DNA of 64,000 nt from Limnohabitans sp. Rim8 (GCA_945901045.1 CAMDKK010000004.1:53999-117998); one strand, 5' to 3'. Shown: positions 20,021 to 32,062, numbered from the stretch's first letter. Numbers and translations: made by a program. Notes: a model not told the origin generated them from the letters alone.

Positions 20021-21159
20021 TCCGCTTGTTTTGTACCCTTTTCAAATGCACGATGGCAATTGCTGTCATTTCGACGCTGATCGCTTGTTCGAGCACGCCT
20101 GAAAAACCTAAACCCAGTGAACTGCCCGCATTGAGTTCCGCAGCGGCGAATCATCCGATCAGCCCCATATGGTCTAACCGTGTGGGCGCGGTCAGCACAC
20201 CCTTGAGCGTTGCCGTACATGAAGGTCAAGTTGCGGTTGCATCCAGTAATGGGGAGTTGGTTTTAATCAATGCCTCAACGGGTCGCGATGTATGGCGAGT
20301 AACATTGAATACGCCCTTGCAGGCGGGTGTGGGAACTGACGGTACCCGATTTGCGGTGGTGACAGAATCCAATGAAGTGATCGCCGTTGAGGCAGGTCAA
20401 GTTATTTGGCGTTTTAAATTAAGTGCATCGACTTACACATCACCACTGGTTGCTGGTAACCGCGTTTTTGTGATGACTGCTGACCGAACCATGCTTGCCT
20501 TGGATGGTGCTACAGGCCAACGTCTGTGGTCGCAACAACGCTCTGGGGAGCCCTTGGTACTGCGTCAGGCTGGTTTATTGATGGCCGTTGGGGATACCTT
20601 GGTGGCTGGCTTGTCTGGCCGGTTGGTTGGTTTTAACCCCAATAATGGCAGTGTTCGATGGGAATCTGTTGTGGGCGCTTCTCGCGGCACAAATGAGGTC
20701 GAGCGCTTGGTCGATATCGTATCTGGCGTGAGCCGAAAAGGCAGTGTCGTTTGCACCCGGTCTTTCCAGACTTCGGTTTCATGTGTGGATGCGGCCAAAG
20801 GCGGCACCTTATGGAGTCGCTCAACGAACGGTCATCAAGGACTCTCAGGCAATGAAGAGTTTGTCGTTGGCGTAGATTCAGACAGCAAAATAATGGTTTG
20901 GAATCGCACCACCGGCCAATCCGTATGGGACAGTGACTTGATGCGTTTTCGGGGTTTAACGGCACCTTTGGTCGTCGCCAAATCCATTGTCTTTGGGGAT
21001 CAAACGGGTTTGCTGCACAGACTTTCTCTGGAGGATGGAAAAGTCCAAAATAGAGCCGCTACGGATGGTTCTGCCATTGCAAATCAACCTGTGTCAGTTG
21101 CAGGTGTCATAGTCGCGGTAACACGCAATGGCGGCGTGTACGGTTTCCGCTTGGATTGA
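20017..21159 (+). CDS. bamB: Outer membrane protein assembly lipoprotein BamB
   Basis: 380-residue BAM-complex lipoprotein forming an eight-bladed beta propeller. The signal peptide ends with lipobox LIAC (C24). Repeated PQQ-like blades are visible ([64 protein letters not shown]). The start is GTG at 20017, overlapping the yfgM stop by four bases. With BamD at 9446, two of the BAM lipoproteins are encoded in the window. The next gene, der, begins 16 bases downstream. Confidence 0.95.
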   Translation: MIRLFCTLFKCTMAIAVISTLIACSSTPEKPKPSELPALSSAAANHPISPIWSNRVGAVSTPLSVAVHEGQVAVASSNGELVLINASTGRDVWRVTLNTPLQAGVGTDGTRFAVVTESNEVIAVEAGQVIWRFKLSASTYTSPLVAGNRVFVMTADRTMLALDGATGQRLWSQQRSGEPLVLRQAGLLMAVGDTLVAGLSGRLVGFNPNNGSVRWESVVGASRGTNEVERLVDIVSGVSRKGSVVCTRSFQTSVSCVDAAKGGTLWSRSTNGHQGLSGNEEFVVGVDSDSKIMVWNRTTGQSVWDSDLMRFRGLTAPLVVAKSIVFGDQTGLLHRLSLEDGKVQNRAATDGSAIANQPVSVAGVIVAVTRNGGVYGFRLD

Positions 21160-21175
21160 TCGAACGGAATATTCA

Positions 21176-22513
21176 GTGATACCTGTTTTGGCCTTGGTTG
21201 GCCGCCCCAATGTGGGCAAGTCCACTCTTTTTAATCGGTTGACCAAAAGCCGTGATGCTATCGTTGCCGACTTTGCTGGACTGACTCGTGACCGACACTA
21301 CGGGCAGGGCCGTTCAGGTAAGCACGAATACATTGTCATCGACACCGGGGGATTTGAGCCCGATGCCAGTGCCGGAATTTACAAAGAAATGGCCAAGCAA
21401 ACTCAGCAGGCTGTTGCCGAAGCTGACGTTGTGCTTTTTGTTGTCGATGCGCGTGCAGGCTTGTCTTCACAGGATCACGACATTGCTAACTACCTGCGTC
21501 GCCTTGGCAAGCCTTGCTTGCTTGTCGCCAACAAGGCGGAAGGCATGCGGGAAGGGATGCACCTGAGTGAGTTTTATGAGCTGGGATTAGGCGAGGTCTT
21601 GGCCGTATCTGCAGCGCACGGACAAGGCATTCAAAGCCTGACAGAATTAGCTCTCGAGCCTTTGAATCTTCCGGATGATGAAGAAGAAGTTCCAATTGAT
21701 ACCAGCTTGATCAAGCTGGCAGTCGCTGGACGACCCAATGTGGGCAAATCCACCTTGATCAATACATGGCTTGGAGAAGAGCGCTTGGTCGCATTTGACA
21801 TGCCCGGCACCACCCGGGATGCCATCACGGTGCCGTTCGAAAGAGACGGTCAGAAGTTCGAATTGATTGACACGGCCGGGTTGCGCCGCAAAGGCAAGGT
21901 TTTCGAAGCCATTGAAAAGTTTTCAGTAGTCAAAACTCTTCAAGCTATTGAATCGGCAAACGTCGTACTCTTGCTGCTGGACGCTGAGCAGGGCGTGACA
22001 GACCAAGACGCACACATTGCTGGTTTTATTCTTGAGAGCGGTCGCGCTGTCGTTGTGGCAATCAATAAATGGGATGCCGTCGACGAATACCAGCGGCAAC
22101 TGGTTATGCGCTCAATTGAGACTCGACTGCCTTTTTTAAAATTTGCCAACTTGCATTACATTTCGGCCAAAAAACGCCAAGGCTTGGGGCCTGTTTGGTC
22201 ATCCATAGCGCAGGCCCATCGTGCAGCAATGTGCAAAATGACCACCCCTGTTTTGACTCGTTTACTCCTCGAAGCTGTGCAGTTTCAGAGTCCACAACGC
22301 GGTGGCATGTTCAGACCCAAGCTGCGTTATGCACATCAAGGGGGTATGAATCCCCCTGTCATCATCATCCACGGTAACTCGCTTGAACATGTGACGGACA
22401 CGTACAAACGTTTTTTGGAAGGGCGCTTTCGCAAAGCTTTTAATCTGGCGGGAACGCCTTTGCGGATTGAGATGAAAACGTCCACCAATCCATTCGCCGA
22501 CAGAGACGCTTGA
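21176..22513 (+). CDS. der: Ribosome biogenesis GTPase Der (EngA)
   Basis: Essential GTPase with two tandem G domains that helps mature the 50S subunit. The 445 residues contain GRPNVGKST twice (about 9-17 and 184-192), with matching TRD switch segments ([19 protein letters not shown]), DTAG/DTGG motifs and NKAE/NKWD specificity motifs, then a KH-like C-terminal domain. The GTG at 21176 gives the conserved N-terminus [11 protein letters not shown]; the longer in-frame opening runs back into bamB and is unlikely. It closes the ndk-to-der series; the 103-base gap to hfq is AT-rich. Confidence 0.96.
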   Translation: MIPVLALVGRPNVGKSTLFNRLTKSRDAIVADFAGLTRDRHYGQGRSGKHEYIVIDTGGFEPDASAGIYKEMAKQTQQAVAEADVVLFVVDARAGLSSQDHDIANYLRRLGKPCLLVANKAEGMREGMHLSEFYELGLGEVLAVSAAHGQGIQSLTELALEPLNLPDDEEEVPIDTSLIKLAVAGRPNVGKSTLINTWLGEERLVAFDMPGTTRDAITVPFERDGQKFELIDTAGLRRKGKVFEAIEKFSVVKTLQAIESANVVLLLLDAEQGVTDQDAHIAGFILESGRAVVVAINKWDAVDEYQRQLVMRSIETRLPFLKFANLHYISAKKRQGLGPVWSSIAQAHRAAMCKMTTPVLTRLLLEAVQFQSPQRGGMFRPKLRYAHQGGMNPPVIIIHGNSLEHVTDTYKRFLEGRFRKAFNLAGTPLRIEMKTSTNPFADRDA

Positions 22514-22616
22514 TGGGCTTGAATTATTACGGGATTTTCATAATTCCTTTCATCAATGACTGAAGCCTGTGTTATCGTCAAATTCCTAATAAAATTTTTT
22601 GAACACGGAGCATATC

Positions 22617-22868
22617 GTGAGCAACAAAGGTCAACTTTTGCAAGATCCCTTTCTCAATGCCTTGCGCAGAGAACATGTCCCTGTCTCGATTTACCTTGTC
22701 AATGGCATTAAATTGCAAGGTCAAATCGAATCCTTTGATCAGTACGTGGTGCTTTTGCGTAACACGGTTACGCAAATGGTCTACAAGCATGCTATTTCAA
22801 CCATTGTGCCTGGTCGTGCCGTGAATTTGAATGCAACTGACGTTACCGAAGACGCTCAGTCGACCTGA
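22617..22868 (+). CDS. hfq: RNA chaperone Hfq
   Basis: 83-residue Sm-like protein that forms hexamers and pairs small RNAs with messenger RNAs. The Sm1 segment ([18 protein letters not shown] through [18 protein letters not shown]) and the Sm2 motif [10 protein letters not shown] are intact. The C-terminal tail after the Sm core is short (about 15 residues), as is usual in betaproteobacteria and unlike E. coli. The start is GTG at 22617 with GGAG six bases upstream; the ATG at 22599 would put foreign residues in front of the invariant SNKGQ. It is followed by hflX after six bases, as in many proteobacteria. Confidence 0.97.
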   Translation: MSNKGQLLQDPFLNALRREHVPVSIYLVNGIKLQGQIESFDQYVVLLRNTVTQMVYKHAISTIVPGRAVNLNATDVTEDAQST

Positions 22869-22874
22869 TTTCAT

Positions 22875-24062
22875 TTGTCTGATTCCGCGTTGACTGATAC
22901 AGCGCCGGCCTTGTTGGTTGGTGTTGATTTTGGTGAGCCTCATTTTGATGGCGAGCTCCAAGAATTAGGTCTTTTGGCCGAAACGGCAGGCATGCGTCCG
23001 GTTGCCCGCTTGACCTGTAAGCGACGTGCACCTGATGCTGCTTTGTTCGTAGGCAGTGGCAAAGCCGATGAAATTAAATTCATGGCGCAACAACATGGCG
23101 CCACCGAAGTATTGTTTGATCAATCTCTCAGCCCGGCTCAGCAGAGAAACTTGGAGCGTCATATTGGGCTTCCAGTGAATGACCGTACCCTGATAATTCT
23201 GGAAATATTCGGTCAACGTGCACGCAGTCATGAAGGCAAATTACAGGTGGAGCTCGCCAGGCTGCAATATTTGAGTACCCGCTTGGTCAGGCGGTGGTCC
23301 CATTTGGAACGTCAACGGGGCGGTATTGGTACCCGTGGTGGTCCTGGCGAAACGCAGATTGAGCTTGACCGACGCATGATCAGCGATGCCATCAAACGAA
23401 CCAAAGAGCGCTTGCAAAAACTTAAAAAGCAAAGACAAACTCAACGCAAACAGCGTCACCGAAGGAATGCTTTCACTGTCTCTTTGGTGGGCTATACCAA
23501 CGCTGGAAAGTCTACTCTGTTCAATGCTTTGGTCAAAGCCAGGGCCTATGTGGCCGATCAATTATTTGCCACATTGGACACCACTACAAGGCAACTGTAT
23601 CTGGGCGACTCCGCGCGTTCGGTGTCATTGTCCGACACGGTGGGCTTCATTCGCGATTTGCCACACGGTTTGATTGATGCCTTTGAGGCAACCTTACAGG
23701 AAGCCGCAGATGCCGATTTGCTCCTCCACGTCGTGGATGCCTCGAATATCGATTTTCCCGAACAGATGGCGGAGGTTCAGCGTGTTTTGTGCGAAATCGG
23801 TGCCAGCGATGTGCCCCAAATCCTGATCTTCAACAAGCTCGATGCCGTACCCTCTGAAAGACGACCTGTCACCCTGAAAGATCAGTACGATGAAGGCGGA
23901 ATCATCATGGATCGCCTGTTTGTAAGTGCTCAAACAGGAGAAGGCTTGGCGCAGTTGCGGCAGTTGCTGTCGACAAAAGCGACAATCCTTAATCCCTTGA
24001 TTGATCAGGATGATTTAAAGTCAGACGAATTTACAGCACAATTACCCAATGCCGCAGACTGA
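22875..24062 (+). CDS. hflX: GTPase HflX
   Basis: Ribosome-associated GTPase of the Obg-HflX class, 395 residues; E. coli HflX splits stalled or hibernating 70S ribosomes, notably after heat shock. The N-terminal HflX domain contains GSGKADEI and LQVELARLQYLSTRLVR with the glycine-rich GGIGTRGGPGETQIELDRR; a coiled helix (KRTKERLQKLKKQRQTQRK) leads to the G domain with Walker A GYTNAGKST (about 207), the DTVGFIRDLP switch II and NKLD. The start is TTG at 22875, six bases after hfq. In E. coli the order is likewise hfq-hflX-hflK-hflC. Confidence 0.95.
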   Translation: MSDSALTDTAPALLVGVDFGEPHFDGELQELGLLAETAGMRPVARLTCKRRAPDAALFVGSGKADEIKFMAQQHGATEVLFDQSLSPAQQRNLERHIGLPVNDRTLIILEIFGQRARSHEGKLQVELARLQYLSTRLVRRWSHLERQRGGIGTRGGPGETQIELDRRMISDAIKRTKERLQKLKKQRQTQRKQRHRRNAFTVSLVGYTNAGKSTLFNALVKARAYVADQLFATLDTTTRQLYLGDSARSVSLSDTVGFIRDLPHGLIDAFEATLQEAADADLLLHVVDASNIDFPEQMAEVQRVLCEIGASDVPQILIFNKLDAVPSERRPVTLKDQYDEGGIIMDRLFVSAQTGEGLAQLRQLLSTKATILNPLIDQDDLKSDEFTAQLPNAAD

Positions 24063-24105
24063 GTCTGCTCACTCACTTCACCTGCTTTTCTAAAGACCCC
24101 TGCGA

Positions 24106-25497
24106 ATGACTATTCATCTACGCGCATTTCGATGGAATGAACTGTTGCCCCGTGTCCGCGGCATGTTCAATCTCAATGACCCCCGATGGGGAAGAGGCGA
24201 TGAAAAACCGCAAGACAACGCTTCACCTAAAGAACCAGATCGTCCCCCTGTCTCGCCCGGTGCAGAGGGAGAGCGGCCTGCTGATCGTCCTGGTCGTCAG
24301 GGGCCGACCCAAGGCCCTCCGGACTTGGATGAACTTTGGCGTGACTTGAATCGTAAATTAGGTCGTTTATTGGGTGGAAAAGGAAGCCCTCCTTCCGGAG
24401 GCTCCGGTGGTGGCAACGGATTACCCAGCCTACCGCCATTTTTAGCAAGCATTGGACTGGGCGTGATCGCCTTTGTTGCATTGCTCATTTGGTTGGGAAC
24501 AGGATTTTTCATTGTTCAGGAAGGTCAGCAAGCTGTAATCACACAATTTGGCCGTTACAAGGCTTCTGTGGGTGCGGGTTTTAACTGGAGAATGCCATAT
24601 CCGATTCAAAGGCATGAATTGGTGTTTGTGACCCAAATTCGATCCGTAGATATTGGCCGTGACAACGTGATCAAAGCCACTGGCTTGCGTGAATCCGCCA
24701 TGCTGACTGAAGACGAAAACATCGTCGAAATCAAATTCGCGGTGCAGTACCGTTTGAACGATGCCCGAGCCTATTTATTTGAAAGCAAAAACCCGACCGA
24801 AGCTGTTGTGCAAGCTGCCGAAACAGCCGTACGTGAAGTGGTCGGAAAAATGAAGATGGACTCAGCGCTGTCTGATGAGCGCGATCAAATTGCACCTCGT
24901 GTACGTGCTTTGATGCAGCTCATTTTGGACAGATACAAAGTTGGCATTGAAGTTGTGGGCATCAACTTGCAACAAGGAGGGGTGCGTCCTCCTGAGCAAG
25001 TGCAAACTGCATTTGATGATGTCTTGAAAGCTGGGCAGGAACGTGAACGGTCTAAAAATGAAGCCCAAGCCTATGCCAATGATGTCGTGCCACGTGCCGT
25101 TGGTGCAGCATCACGTCTGAAGGAGGAATCTTCAGCCTATCGTGAAAGAATCGTTGCACAAGCTGAAGGTGATGCTCAGAGGTTCAAGTCCATCTTGCCG
25201 GAGTACCAAAAGGCACCTCAGGTGACGCGAGATCGCATGTACATTGATGCCATGCAGCAAATTTACAGCAATGTCACCAAGATTGTGGTGGACAGTAAAC
25301 AAGGTTCTAACTTGCTTTATTTGCCGCTAGACAAAATCATGCAACTGAACGCCGGTGGGGGTAACCTTCCGACTTCACTGGATGCACCCTCTGCGAATGC
25401 GTCGCTTGTACCCGCGCAACCCGCTATTTTGCCGCCTGTGCCCGCTGATGCGCGTTCGCGGGACAGTTCACGCTCGCGTGACCGTGATGTTCGCTGA
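24106..25497 (+). CDS. hflK: HflK, FtsH-associated SPFH membrane protein
   Basis: Stomatin/prohibitin-family subunit that, with HflC, forms a membrane cage around FtsH protease. The 463 residues have a Pro/Gly-rich cytoplasmic N-terminal region, one membrane helix near 117-137 (GVIAFVALLIWLGTGFFIV), and an SPFH domain with EGQQAVITQFGRY and the late coiled region. An ATG at 24163 (MFNLNDPRWGRGDE) is an attractive alternative start close to that of relatives. The C-terminus ends in an unusual Arg/Ser/Asp-rich run (RSRDSSRSRDRDVR). Sixteen bases separate it from hflC. Confidence 0.95.
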   Translation: MTIHLRAFRWNELLPRVRGMFNLNDPRWGRGDEKPQDNASPKEPDRPPVSPGAEGERPADRPGRQGPTQGPPDLDELWRDLNRKLGRLLGGKGSPPSGGSGGGNGLPSLPPFLASIGLGVIAFVALLIWLGTGFFIVQEGQQAVITQFGRYKASVGAGFNWRMPYPIQRHELVFVTQIRSVDIGRDNVIKATGLRESAMLTEDENIVEIKFAVQYRLNDARAYLFESKNPTEAVVQAAETAVREVVGKMKMDSALSDERDQIAPRVRALMQLILDRYKVGIEVVGINLQQGGVRPPEQVQTAFDDVLKAGQERERSKNEAQAYANDVVPRAVGAASRLKEESSAYRERIVAQAEGDAQRFKSILPEYQKAPQVTRDRMYIDAMQQIYSNVTKIVVDSKQGSNLLYLPLDKIMQLNAGGGNLPTSLDAPSANASLVPAQPAILPPVPADARSRDSSRSRDRDVR

Positions 25498-25512
25498 GCG
25501 AAGGAGCTTTAA

Positions 25513-26412
25513 ATGAACCGTATTGGTTTTTGGATAACATCGTTGATCATCGTACTGGGCTTGCTCAGCTCCATGGTTTTTGTGGTCGATCAGCGTCAGT
25601 TTGGTGTGGTCTATGCACTAGGTCAAATCAAAGAAGTGATTACCGAGCCGGGATTGAATATCAAGTTGCCGCCCCCGCTTCAAAATGTGACCTACATCGA
25701 CAAGCGATTGCTGACTTTGGACAGTCCTGACACAGAACCCATGTTGACCGCAGAAAAGCAACGGGTGGTGATTGATTGGTATGTCCGCTGGCGTATCACG
25801 GACCCGATGGCCTACATTCGCAATGTGGGTCTGGATGAAAAGTCAGGCGCCAACCAACTCAACCGCGTTGTGCGAAATGCCTTCCAAGAAGAGATCAATA
25901 AACGAACCGTCAAAGAATTACTTTCTTTGCAACGTGAAACCTTGATGGCCGATGTGAAGCGGGAAGTGCTCGAAAAAGTTCGTGGTGAAAAACCTTGGGG
26001 TGTGGATGTTGTAGATGTGCGCATCACCCGTGCTGATTACGTAGATGCCATTACCGAATCGGTCTACCGCCGAATGGAAGCCGAACGCAAGCGAGTGGCT
26101 AACGAATTAAGGTCGACGGGTGGTGCTGAAGGCGAAAAAATTCGTGCAGATGCCGACCGCCAACGTGAAGTTACCATTGCCAATGCCTACCGAGAAGCGC
26201 AAAAAATTAAAGGTACAGGTGACGCGCAAGCTGCACGGATTTATTCAGAGGCTTTTGGTAAAGACCCGCAATTCGCACAGTTTTACCGCAGCTTGGATGC
26301 TTACAAAGCAACATTCGCTAAAAAATCTGATGTGATGGTTTTGGACCCCAGTTCTTCTGATTTTTTCAAGTCAATGAACGGCAATACTAATTCAGCGTCC
26401 GGCAAAAAGTAG
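25513..26412 (+). CDS. hflC: HflC, FtsH-associated SPFH membrane protein
   Basis: 299-residue partner of HflK. An N-terminal membrane helix (about 5-24, GFWITSLIIVLGLLSSMVFV) is followed by the SPFH domain (VDQRQFGVVYALGQIKEVI; EPGLNIKLP) and a helical region with the AERKRVANELRSTGGAEGEKI segment typical of the family. It starts with ATG preceded by AGGAG. It directly precedes a DUF2065 gene, an arrangement common in beta- and gammaproteobacteria. Confidence 0.96.
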   Translation: MNRIGFWITSLIIVLGLLSSMVFVVDQRQFGVVYALGQIKEVITEPGLNIKLPPPLQNVTYIDKRLLTLDSPDTEPMLTAEKQRVVIDWYVRWRITDPMAYIRNVGLDEKSGANQLNRVVRNAFQEEINKRTVKELLSLQRETLMADVKREVLEKVRGEKPWGVDVVDVRITRADYVDAITESVYRRMEAERKRVANELRSTGGAEGEKIRADADRQREVTIANAYREAQKIKGTGDAQAARIYSEAFGKDPQFAQFYRSLDAYKATFAKKSDVMVLDPSSSDFFKSMNGNTNSASGKK

Positions 26413-26415
26413 CCT

Positions 26416-26601
26416 GTGCTTGAGCAACTGCTTATTGCCTTGGCACTCATGCTGATCATTGAGGGTATTCTGCCCATGGCCTCTCCCATGCGATGGCGAA
26501 AAATGTTTGAACAACTTTTGCGACTTGAAGATGGTCAAATTCGATTTTTCGGTCTGTGCAGTGCACTTGTCGGATTGATTCTCTTACTGTGCGTCTCATG
26601 A
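26416..26601 (+). CDS. DUF2065 (YjeT-like) small membrane protein
   Basis: 61 residues with two hydrophobic helices (about 3-22 and 42-60) separated by the family-typical polar stretch MRWRKMFEQLLRLEDGQIR. This matches DUF2065; the E. coli member YjeT is encoded just after hflC. The role is unknown, though the position suggests a link with HflK-HflC and FtsH. The start is GTG at 26416, four bases after the hflC stop. Clear family pattern and position support it despite the small size. Confidence 0.85.
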   Translation: MLEQLLIALALMLIIEGILPMASPMRWRKMFEQLLRLEDGQIRFFGLCSALVGLILLLCVS

Positions 26602-26627
26602 ACCGCCTTTTCAAAAGGTAAAATCAC

Positions 26628-26650
26628 AGTTTTTACAGCTGCAAAAAACT
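26628..26650 (+). promoter_or_regulatory. Inverted repeat covering the hisZ ribosome-binding region
   Basis: AGTTTTT (26628-26634) and AAAAACT (26644-26650) are perfect complements around a nine-base loop containing CAGCTG, ending one base before the hisZ ATG. No clear Shine-Dalgarno sequence is visible upstream of hisZ. The hairpin could limit translation initiation; this is an inference from pairing alone. Confidence 0.4.
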
Positions 26651-26651
26651 T

Positions 26652-29205
<2,554 letters not shown>

Positions 29206-29240
29206 ATTTTCGGTCTGCACTCACTCTCCTGGAGATTTTC

Positions 29241-29765
29241 ATGTTAACTGAAGACGGCAAACACTTGTATGTGAGCTATGACGAATACCATAATTTGGTT
29301 GAAAAACTGGCCATCAAGATTCATCAGTCCGGTTGGGAATTTGACACTATTTTGTGCCTAGCCCGTGGTGGGATGCGACCTGGTGACATTTTGTCTCGCA
29401 TATTTGACAAACCTTTGGCCATCATGTCGACCAGCTCCTACCGTGCAGACTCTGGCACCGTTCAAGGGCATTTGGACATTGCGCGTTTCATCACCACACC
29501 CAAAGGTGAAATCGCTGGACGTGTTTTGTTGGTTGATGACTTGGCTGATACGGGGCATACGCTCAAAGCGGTCGTGAGCATGCTCAAAACCAATTACACA
29601 CCCATTACCGAGTTGCGCACTGCTGTGCTTTGGACCAAGGGTGTTTCAGATTTCAAGGCTGATTACTCGGTCGAATTTTTAGCGACAAACCCTTGGATTC
29701 ACCAGCCTTTTGAAGCTTATGACTCGACACGCCCAGAAAAATTGCTGGAGAAGTGGAAGGTCTGA
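29241..29765 (+). CDS. Type I phosphoribosyltransferase, probably purine salvage
   Basis: 174 residues with the PRPP-binding loop LLVDDLADTGHTL (about 97-109) and the earlier pyrophosphate-binding segment CLARGGMRPGDILSR. These place it in the xanthine/hypoxanthine-guanine phosphoribosyltransferase family; exact base preference cannot be read from sequence. Its place just after purA fits purine salvage. The ATG at 29241 follows CTGGAGA. The stop is seven bases before the start of the next gene. Confidence 0.88.
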   Translation: MLTEDGKHLYVSYDEYHNLVEKLAIKIHQSGWEFDTILCLARGGMRPGDILSRIFDKPLAIMSTSSYRADSGTVQGHLDIARFITTPKGEIAGRVLLVDDLADTGHTLKAVVSMLKTNYTPITELRTAVLWTKGVSDFKADYSVEFLATNPWIHQPFEAYDSTRPEKLLEKWKV

Positions 29766-29772
29766 CGCTACC

Positions 29773-31011
29773 ATGGCGGACATGAAAAAAATTATCCCCG
29801 CCCATTCAGTCACGCAGCTTATTCATCACCCCTATCAGCCCCCGGGTGAATTTGACTCTCCTCAGCCAGGCGTTTTTAAAGCGTCGACGGTTTACTTTCC
29901 CAATGTTGCAGCCATGCGCCAACGCGAATGGAAAAACAAATCGGGTTATACCTATGGCCTGCATGGGACACCAACCTCGTACTTGCTGGAGGAGCGTTTG
30001 TGTGCCCTTGAGGGAGGTTTGCAGTGCGTACTTGTACCCAGCGGACTCGCTGCACTTTCTACGGTAGCCCTGGCCCTTTTGAGGCTTGGCGACGAAGTTT
30101 TATTACCAGACAACGCTTACGGCCCTAACAAGGCATTGGCCGAGGGCGAGTTGAAGTCCTTTGGCATCACGCACCAGTTTTATGATCCACTGAACGCTGC
30201 TGACTTGGCTGATCGTATCAATGACCGTACCCGATTGGTTTGGCTTGAAGCGCCTGGCTCTGTGAGCATGGAGTTCCCCGATTTGTTGGCCTTGACCCGC
30301 ATTTGCAAGAATCACAATATGCTCTGTGCTCTGGACAATACCTGGGGAGCCGGATTGGCTTTTAAACCATTTGATTTGTTGGGCGATGGGACATTAGGGG
30401 TTGACATCAGTGCGCATGCTTTGACGAAGTACCCGAGTGGGGGCGGAGATGTGTTGATGGGCAGTGTCATGACACGTGACCCCGAACTCCATCTGAAAAT
30501 CAAACTTTGCCACATGCGTTTGGGCTTAGGGGTGGCTGCAAATGACGTGGAGGCAGTCCTGCGTTCATTGCCTAGCATTGGCATTCGCTACAAAGCGCAA
30601 GACGAAACAGGCCGTGCATTGGCCGCTTGGTTTCAATTGCAGCCACAATGCGCGCAAGTACTGCACCCCGCTTTTTCTGAGTCGCCTGGGCATGGACATT
30701 GGCAAACGCTTTGTGAAATTTCCGGCAAGACGGGCTTGGCTGCAGGATTATTCAGTGTGATGTTGTCACCGCAGTACGCCCAGTCTCAGGTGGATGCATT
30801 TTGCGATCATTTGAAATTGTTCAAAATTGGCTACAGTTGGGGAGGACCTGTTTCACTGGTCGTGCCTTACGACATTGGTGCCATGCGGCAGGGGTGGCCC
30901 ACCCATTTAAAGTCAGGCACATTGGTTCGTTTTTCAACGGGCTTAGAAACCGCTGCAGATCTGATAGATGATCTGCAACAGTCTCTCTTGGCAAACTTGC
31001 CCTTGTCATGA
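29773..31011 (+). CDS. metC: Cystathionine beta-lyase (Cys/Met metabolism PLP enzyme)
   Basis: 412-residue fold type I PLP enzyme. Family features are SGYTYGLHGTPTS near 63, the phosphate-loop LVPSGLAALSTVALALL, the Asp in CALDNTWGAGL, and the PLP-binding lysine in SAHALTKYPSGG (K219). The GTPTSYLLEERLCALEGG arrangement is that of the proteobacterial MetC type, which cleaves cystathionine to homocysteine, pyruvate and ammonia; gamma-lyase or synthase activity cannot be excluded. The ATG at 29773 is preferred because the longer in-frame opening lies in the previous gene. It follows that gene by seven bases. Confidence 0.88.
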   Translation: MADMKKIIPAHSVTQLIHHPYQPPGEFDSPQPGVFKASTVYFPNVAAMRQREWKNKSGYTYGLHGTPTSYLLEERLCALEGGLQCVLVPSGLAALSTVALALLRLGDEVLLPDNAYGPNKALAEGELKSFGITHQFYDPLNAADLADRINDRTRLVWLEAPGSVSMEFPDLLALTRICKNHNMLCALDNTWGAGLAFKPFDLLGDGTLGVDISAHALTKYPSGGGDVLMGSVMTRDPELHLKIKLCHMRLGLGVAANDVEAVLRSLPSIGIRYKAQDETGRALAAWFQLQPQCAQVLHPAFSESPGHGHWQTLCEISGKTGLAAGLFSVMLSPQYAQSQVDAFCDHLKLFKIGYSWGGPVSLVVPYDIGAMRQGWPTHLKSGTLVRFSTGLETAADLIDDLQQSLLANLPLS

Positions 31012-31114
31012 TTTTGGGCTTGTCTCAAGGGGCTTGGTCATGATTGTGGTGGATCCTTGGCCGGACCCTCACGCAAGCTGATACAGTCGGGCTACATCTA
31101 AAGAGAGAATAAAC

Positions 31115-31312
31115 TTGGCAACACCCAACTACGGATACGAAAAGCGTCAGAAAGAACTGGCTAAAAAACGTAAAAAAGAAGACAAACTCAAAGCCAAGGC
31201 TGAGCGTAAGTTGGGGGACCCTGGCTATGATCCAGAAATAGACGGGGTTGCTGAAGAACCCGAATCAGCTGAGCCAGAAATTTCCGTCGAATTACCGCCA
31301 ACTGCGACTTGA
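31115..31312 (+). CDS. Small Lys/Glu-rich conserved protein of unknown function
   Basis: 65 residues. The N-terminal third (PNYGYEKRQKELAKKRKKE) is strongly basic, the middle is a Lys/Glu helix, and the tail is acidic with repeated Glu-Pro. I recall similar PNYGYEKRQKELAKK small proteins in other Burkholderiales, annotated only as hypothetical. No signal or membrane segment is present; a nucleic-acid or ribosome contact is conceivable from the charge but unproven. It starts at TTG (31115) after AGAGAG and is closed by its own terminator (31338-31360), which supports it being a real gene. Confidence 0.72.
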   Translation: MATPNYGYEKRQKELAKKRKKEDKLKAKAERKLGDPGYDPEIDGVAEEPESAEPEISVELPPTAT

Positions 31313-31337
31313 TACGACGATCAACGCAAACCCAAGC

Positions 31338-31360
31338 AAACCGGCCGTGGCCGGTTTTTT
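31338..31360 (+). terminator. Rho-independent terminator after the 65-residue gene
   Basis: AAACCGGC and GCCGGTTT pair around CGTG and are followed by a T run. It lies 26 bases after the stop at 31312 and is in the correct orientation for the plus-strand gene. The convergent esterase gene ends 52 bases further on. Confidence 0.85.
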
Positions 31361-31411
31361 AATGCATAAATCCTGACGTTGTCATGCTGACTTCCTGTGA
31401 CTCATGACGTT

Positions 31412-32062
31412 TTATTGCATCATTTTTTTGATCTCTGGCCAAACATTTGCAAGCAGTTGGGGGTGGGCAGCAGCATTGGGGTGGATGCGGTCTGACTGAA
31501 ACCATTTGAGTGGATCAGGATCGTCACCCACGCCCTTGAGGAAAAAGGGAATCAAATGGGCTTGTGTTTTTTGTGCACTTTGTCTGTAGACACTTTCAAA
31601 TTGCTTGGCATAGTCTGCGCCATAGTTGGGAGGCATTTGAATGCCCAGCAGCAGCACTTTCGCGCCATTGGATTTGGCTGCCTGGGCCATGGCGATCAAA
31701 TTGTCTTGTGTTTGCGCCAAAGCCAAGCCACGCAATGCGTCATTCGCGCCCAACTCAATGACCACAAGTTCGGGCTGGTGCTGCTTGAGCAGCGCAGACA
31801 TCCGCGACCGACCGCCCGAAGTCGTCTCCCCGCTGATGCTGGCATTGACAACTTGGGCCGTCATTTTCTCCTCGGTCAGTTTCTGCACCAGTAAGGCCAC
31901 CCAGCCTTGACCGCGCTGCAAGCCGTATTCGGCACTGATGGAGTCACCCAAGATCAAAATGGAACGAACTGATTTTGCTTGAATATCAGCATAAAAGCCT
32001 GCGGCCAAAACGGAAACGGCTGTCGCGTTAAAGTGTCGTCGATTCCACAAGGTTTTGTTCAT
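31412..32062 (-). CDS. tesA: Arylesterase / lysophospholipase, SGNH-GDSL family (TesA-like)
   Basis: 216-residue exported hydrolase of the SGNH group. The nucleophile lies in LGDSIS (Ser41), the oxyanion residues in SGETTSGG and GANDALRGL, and the catalytic Asp and His in DRIHPN (D191, H194). E. coli TesA is a periplasmic thioesterase, protease and lysophospholipase. The N-terminus has twin arginines in NRRHF followed by a hydrophobic stretch ending near DIQAKS, so export through the Tat pathway is possible. The start at 32062 is chosen over a longer opening that runs through the divergent ABC gene. Its start codon shares two bases with that of the ABC ATPase on the other strand, and the same divergent pairing (tesA/ybbA) exists in E. 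coli. Confidence 0.9.
   Translation of the reverse strand: MNKTLWNRRHFNATAVSVLAAGFYADIQAKSVRSILILGDSISAEYGLQRGQGWVALLVQKLTEEKMTAQVVNASISGETTSGGRSRMSALLKQHQPELVVIELGANDALRGLALAQTQDNLIAMAQAAKSNGAKVLLLGIQMPPNYGADYAKQFESVYRQSAQKTQAHLIPFFLKGVGDDPDPLKWFQSDRIHPNAAAHPQLLANVWPEIKKMMQ

Noticed and set aside
22560-22616. Promoter of hfq in the AT-rich gap
   Set aside because: TAAAAT is present at 22590-22595, but no acceptable -35 box lies at 16-18 bases.
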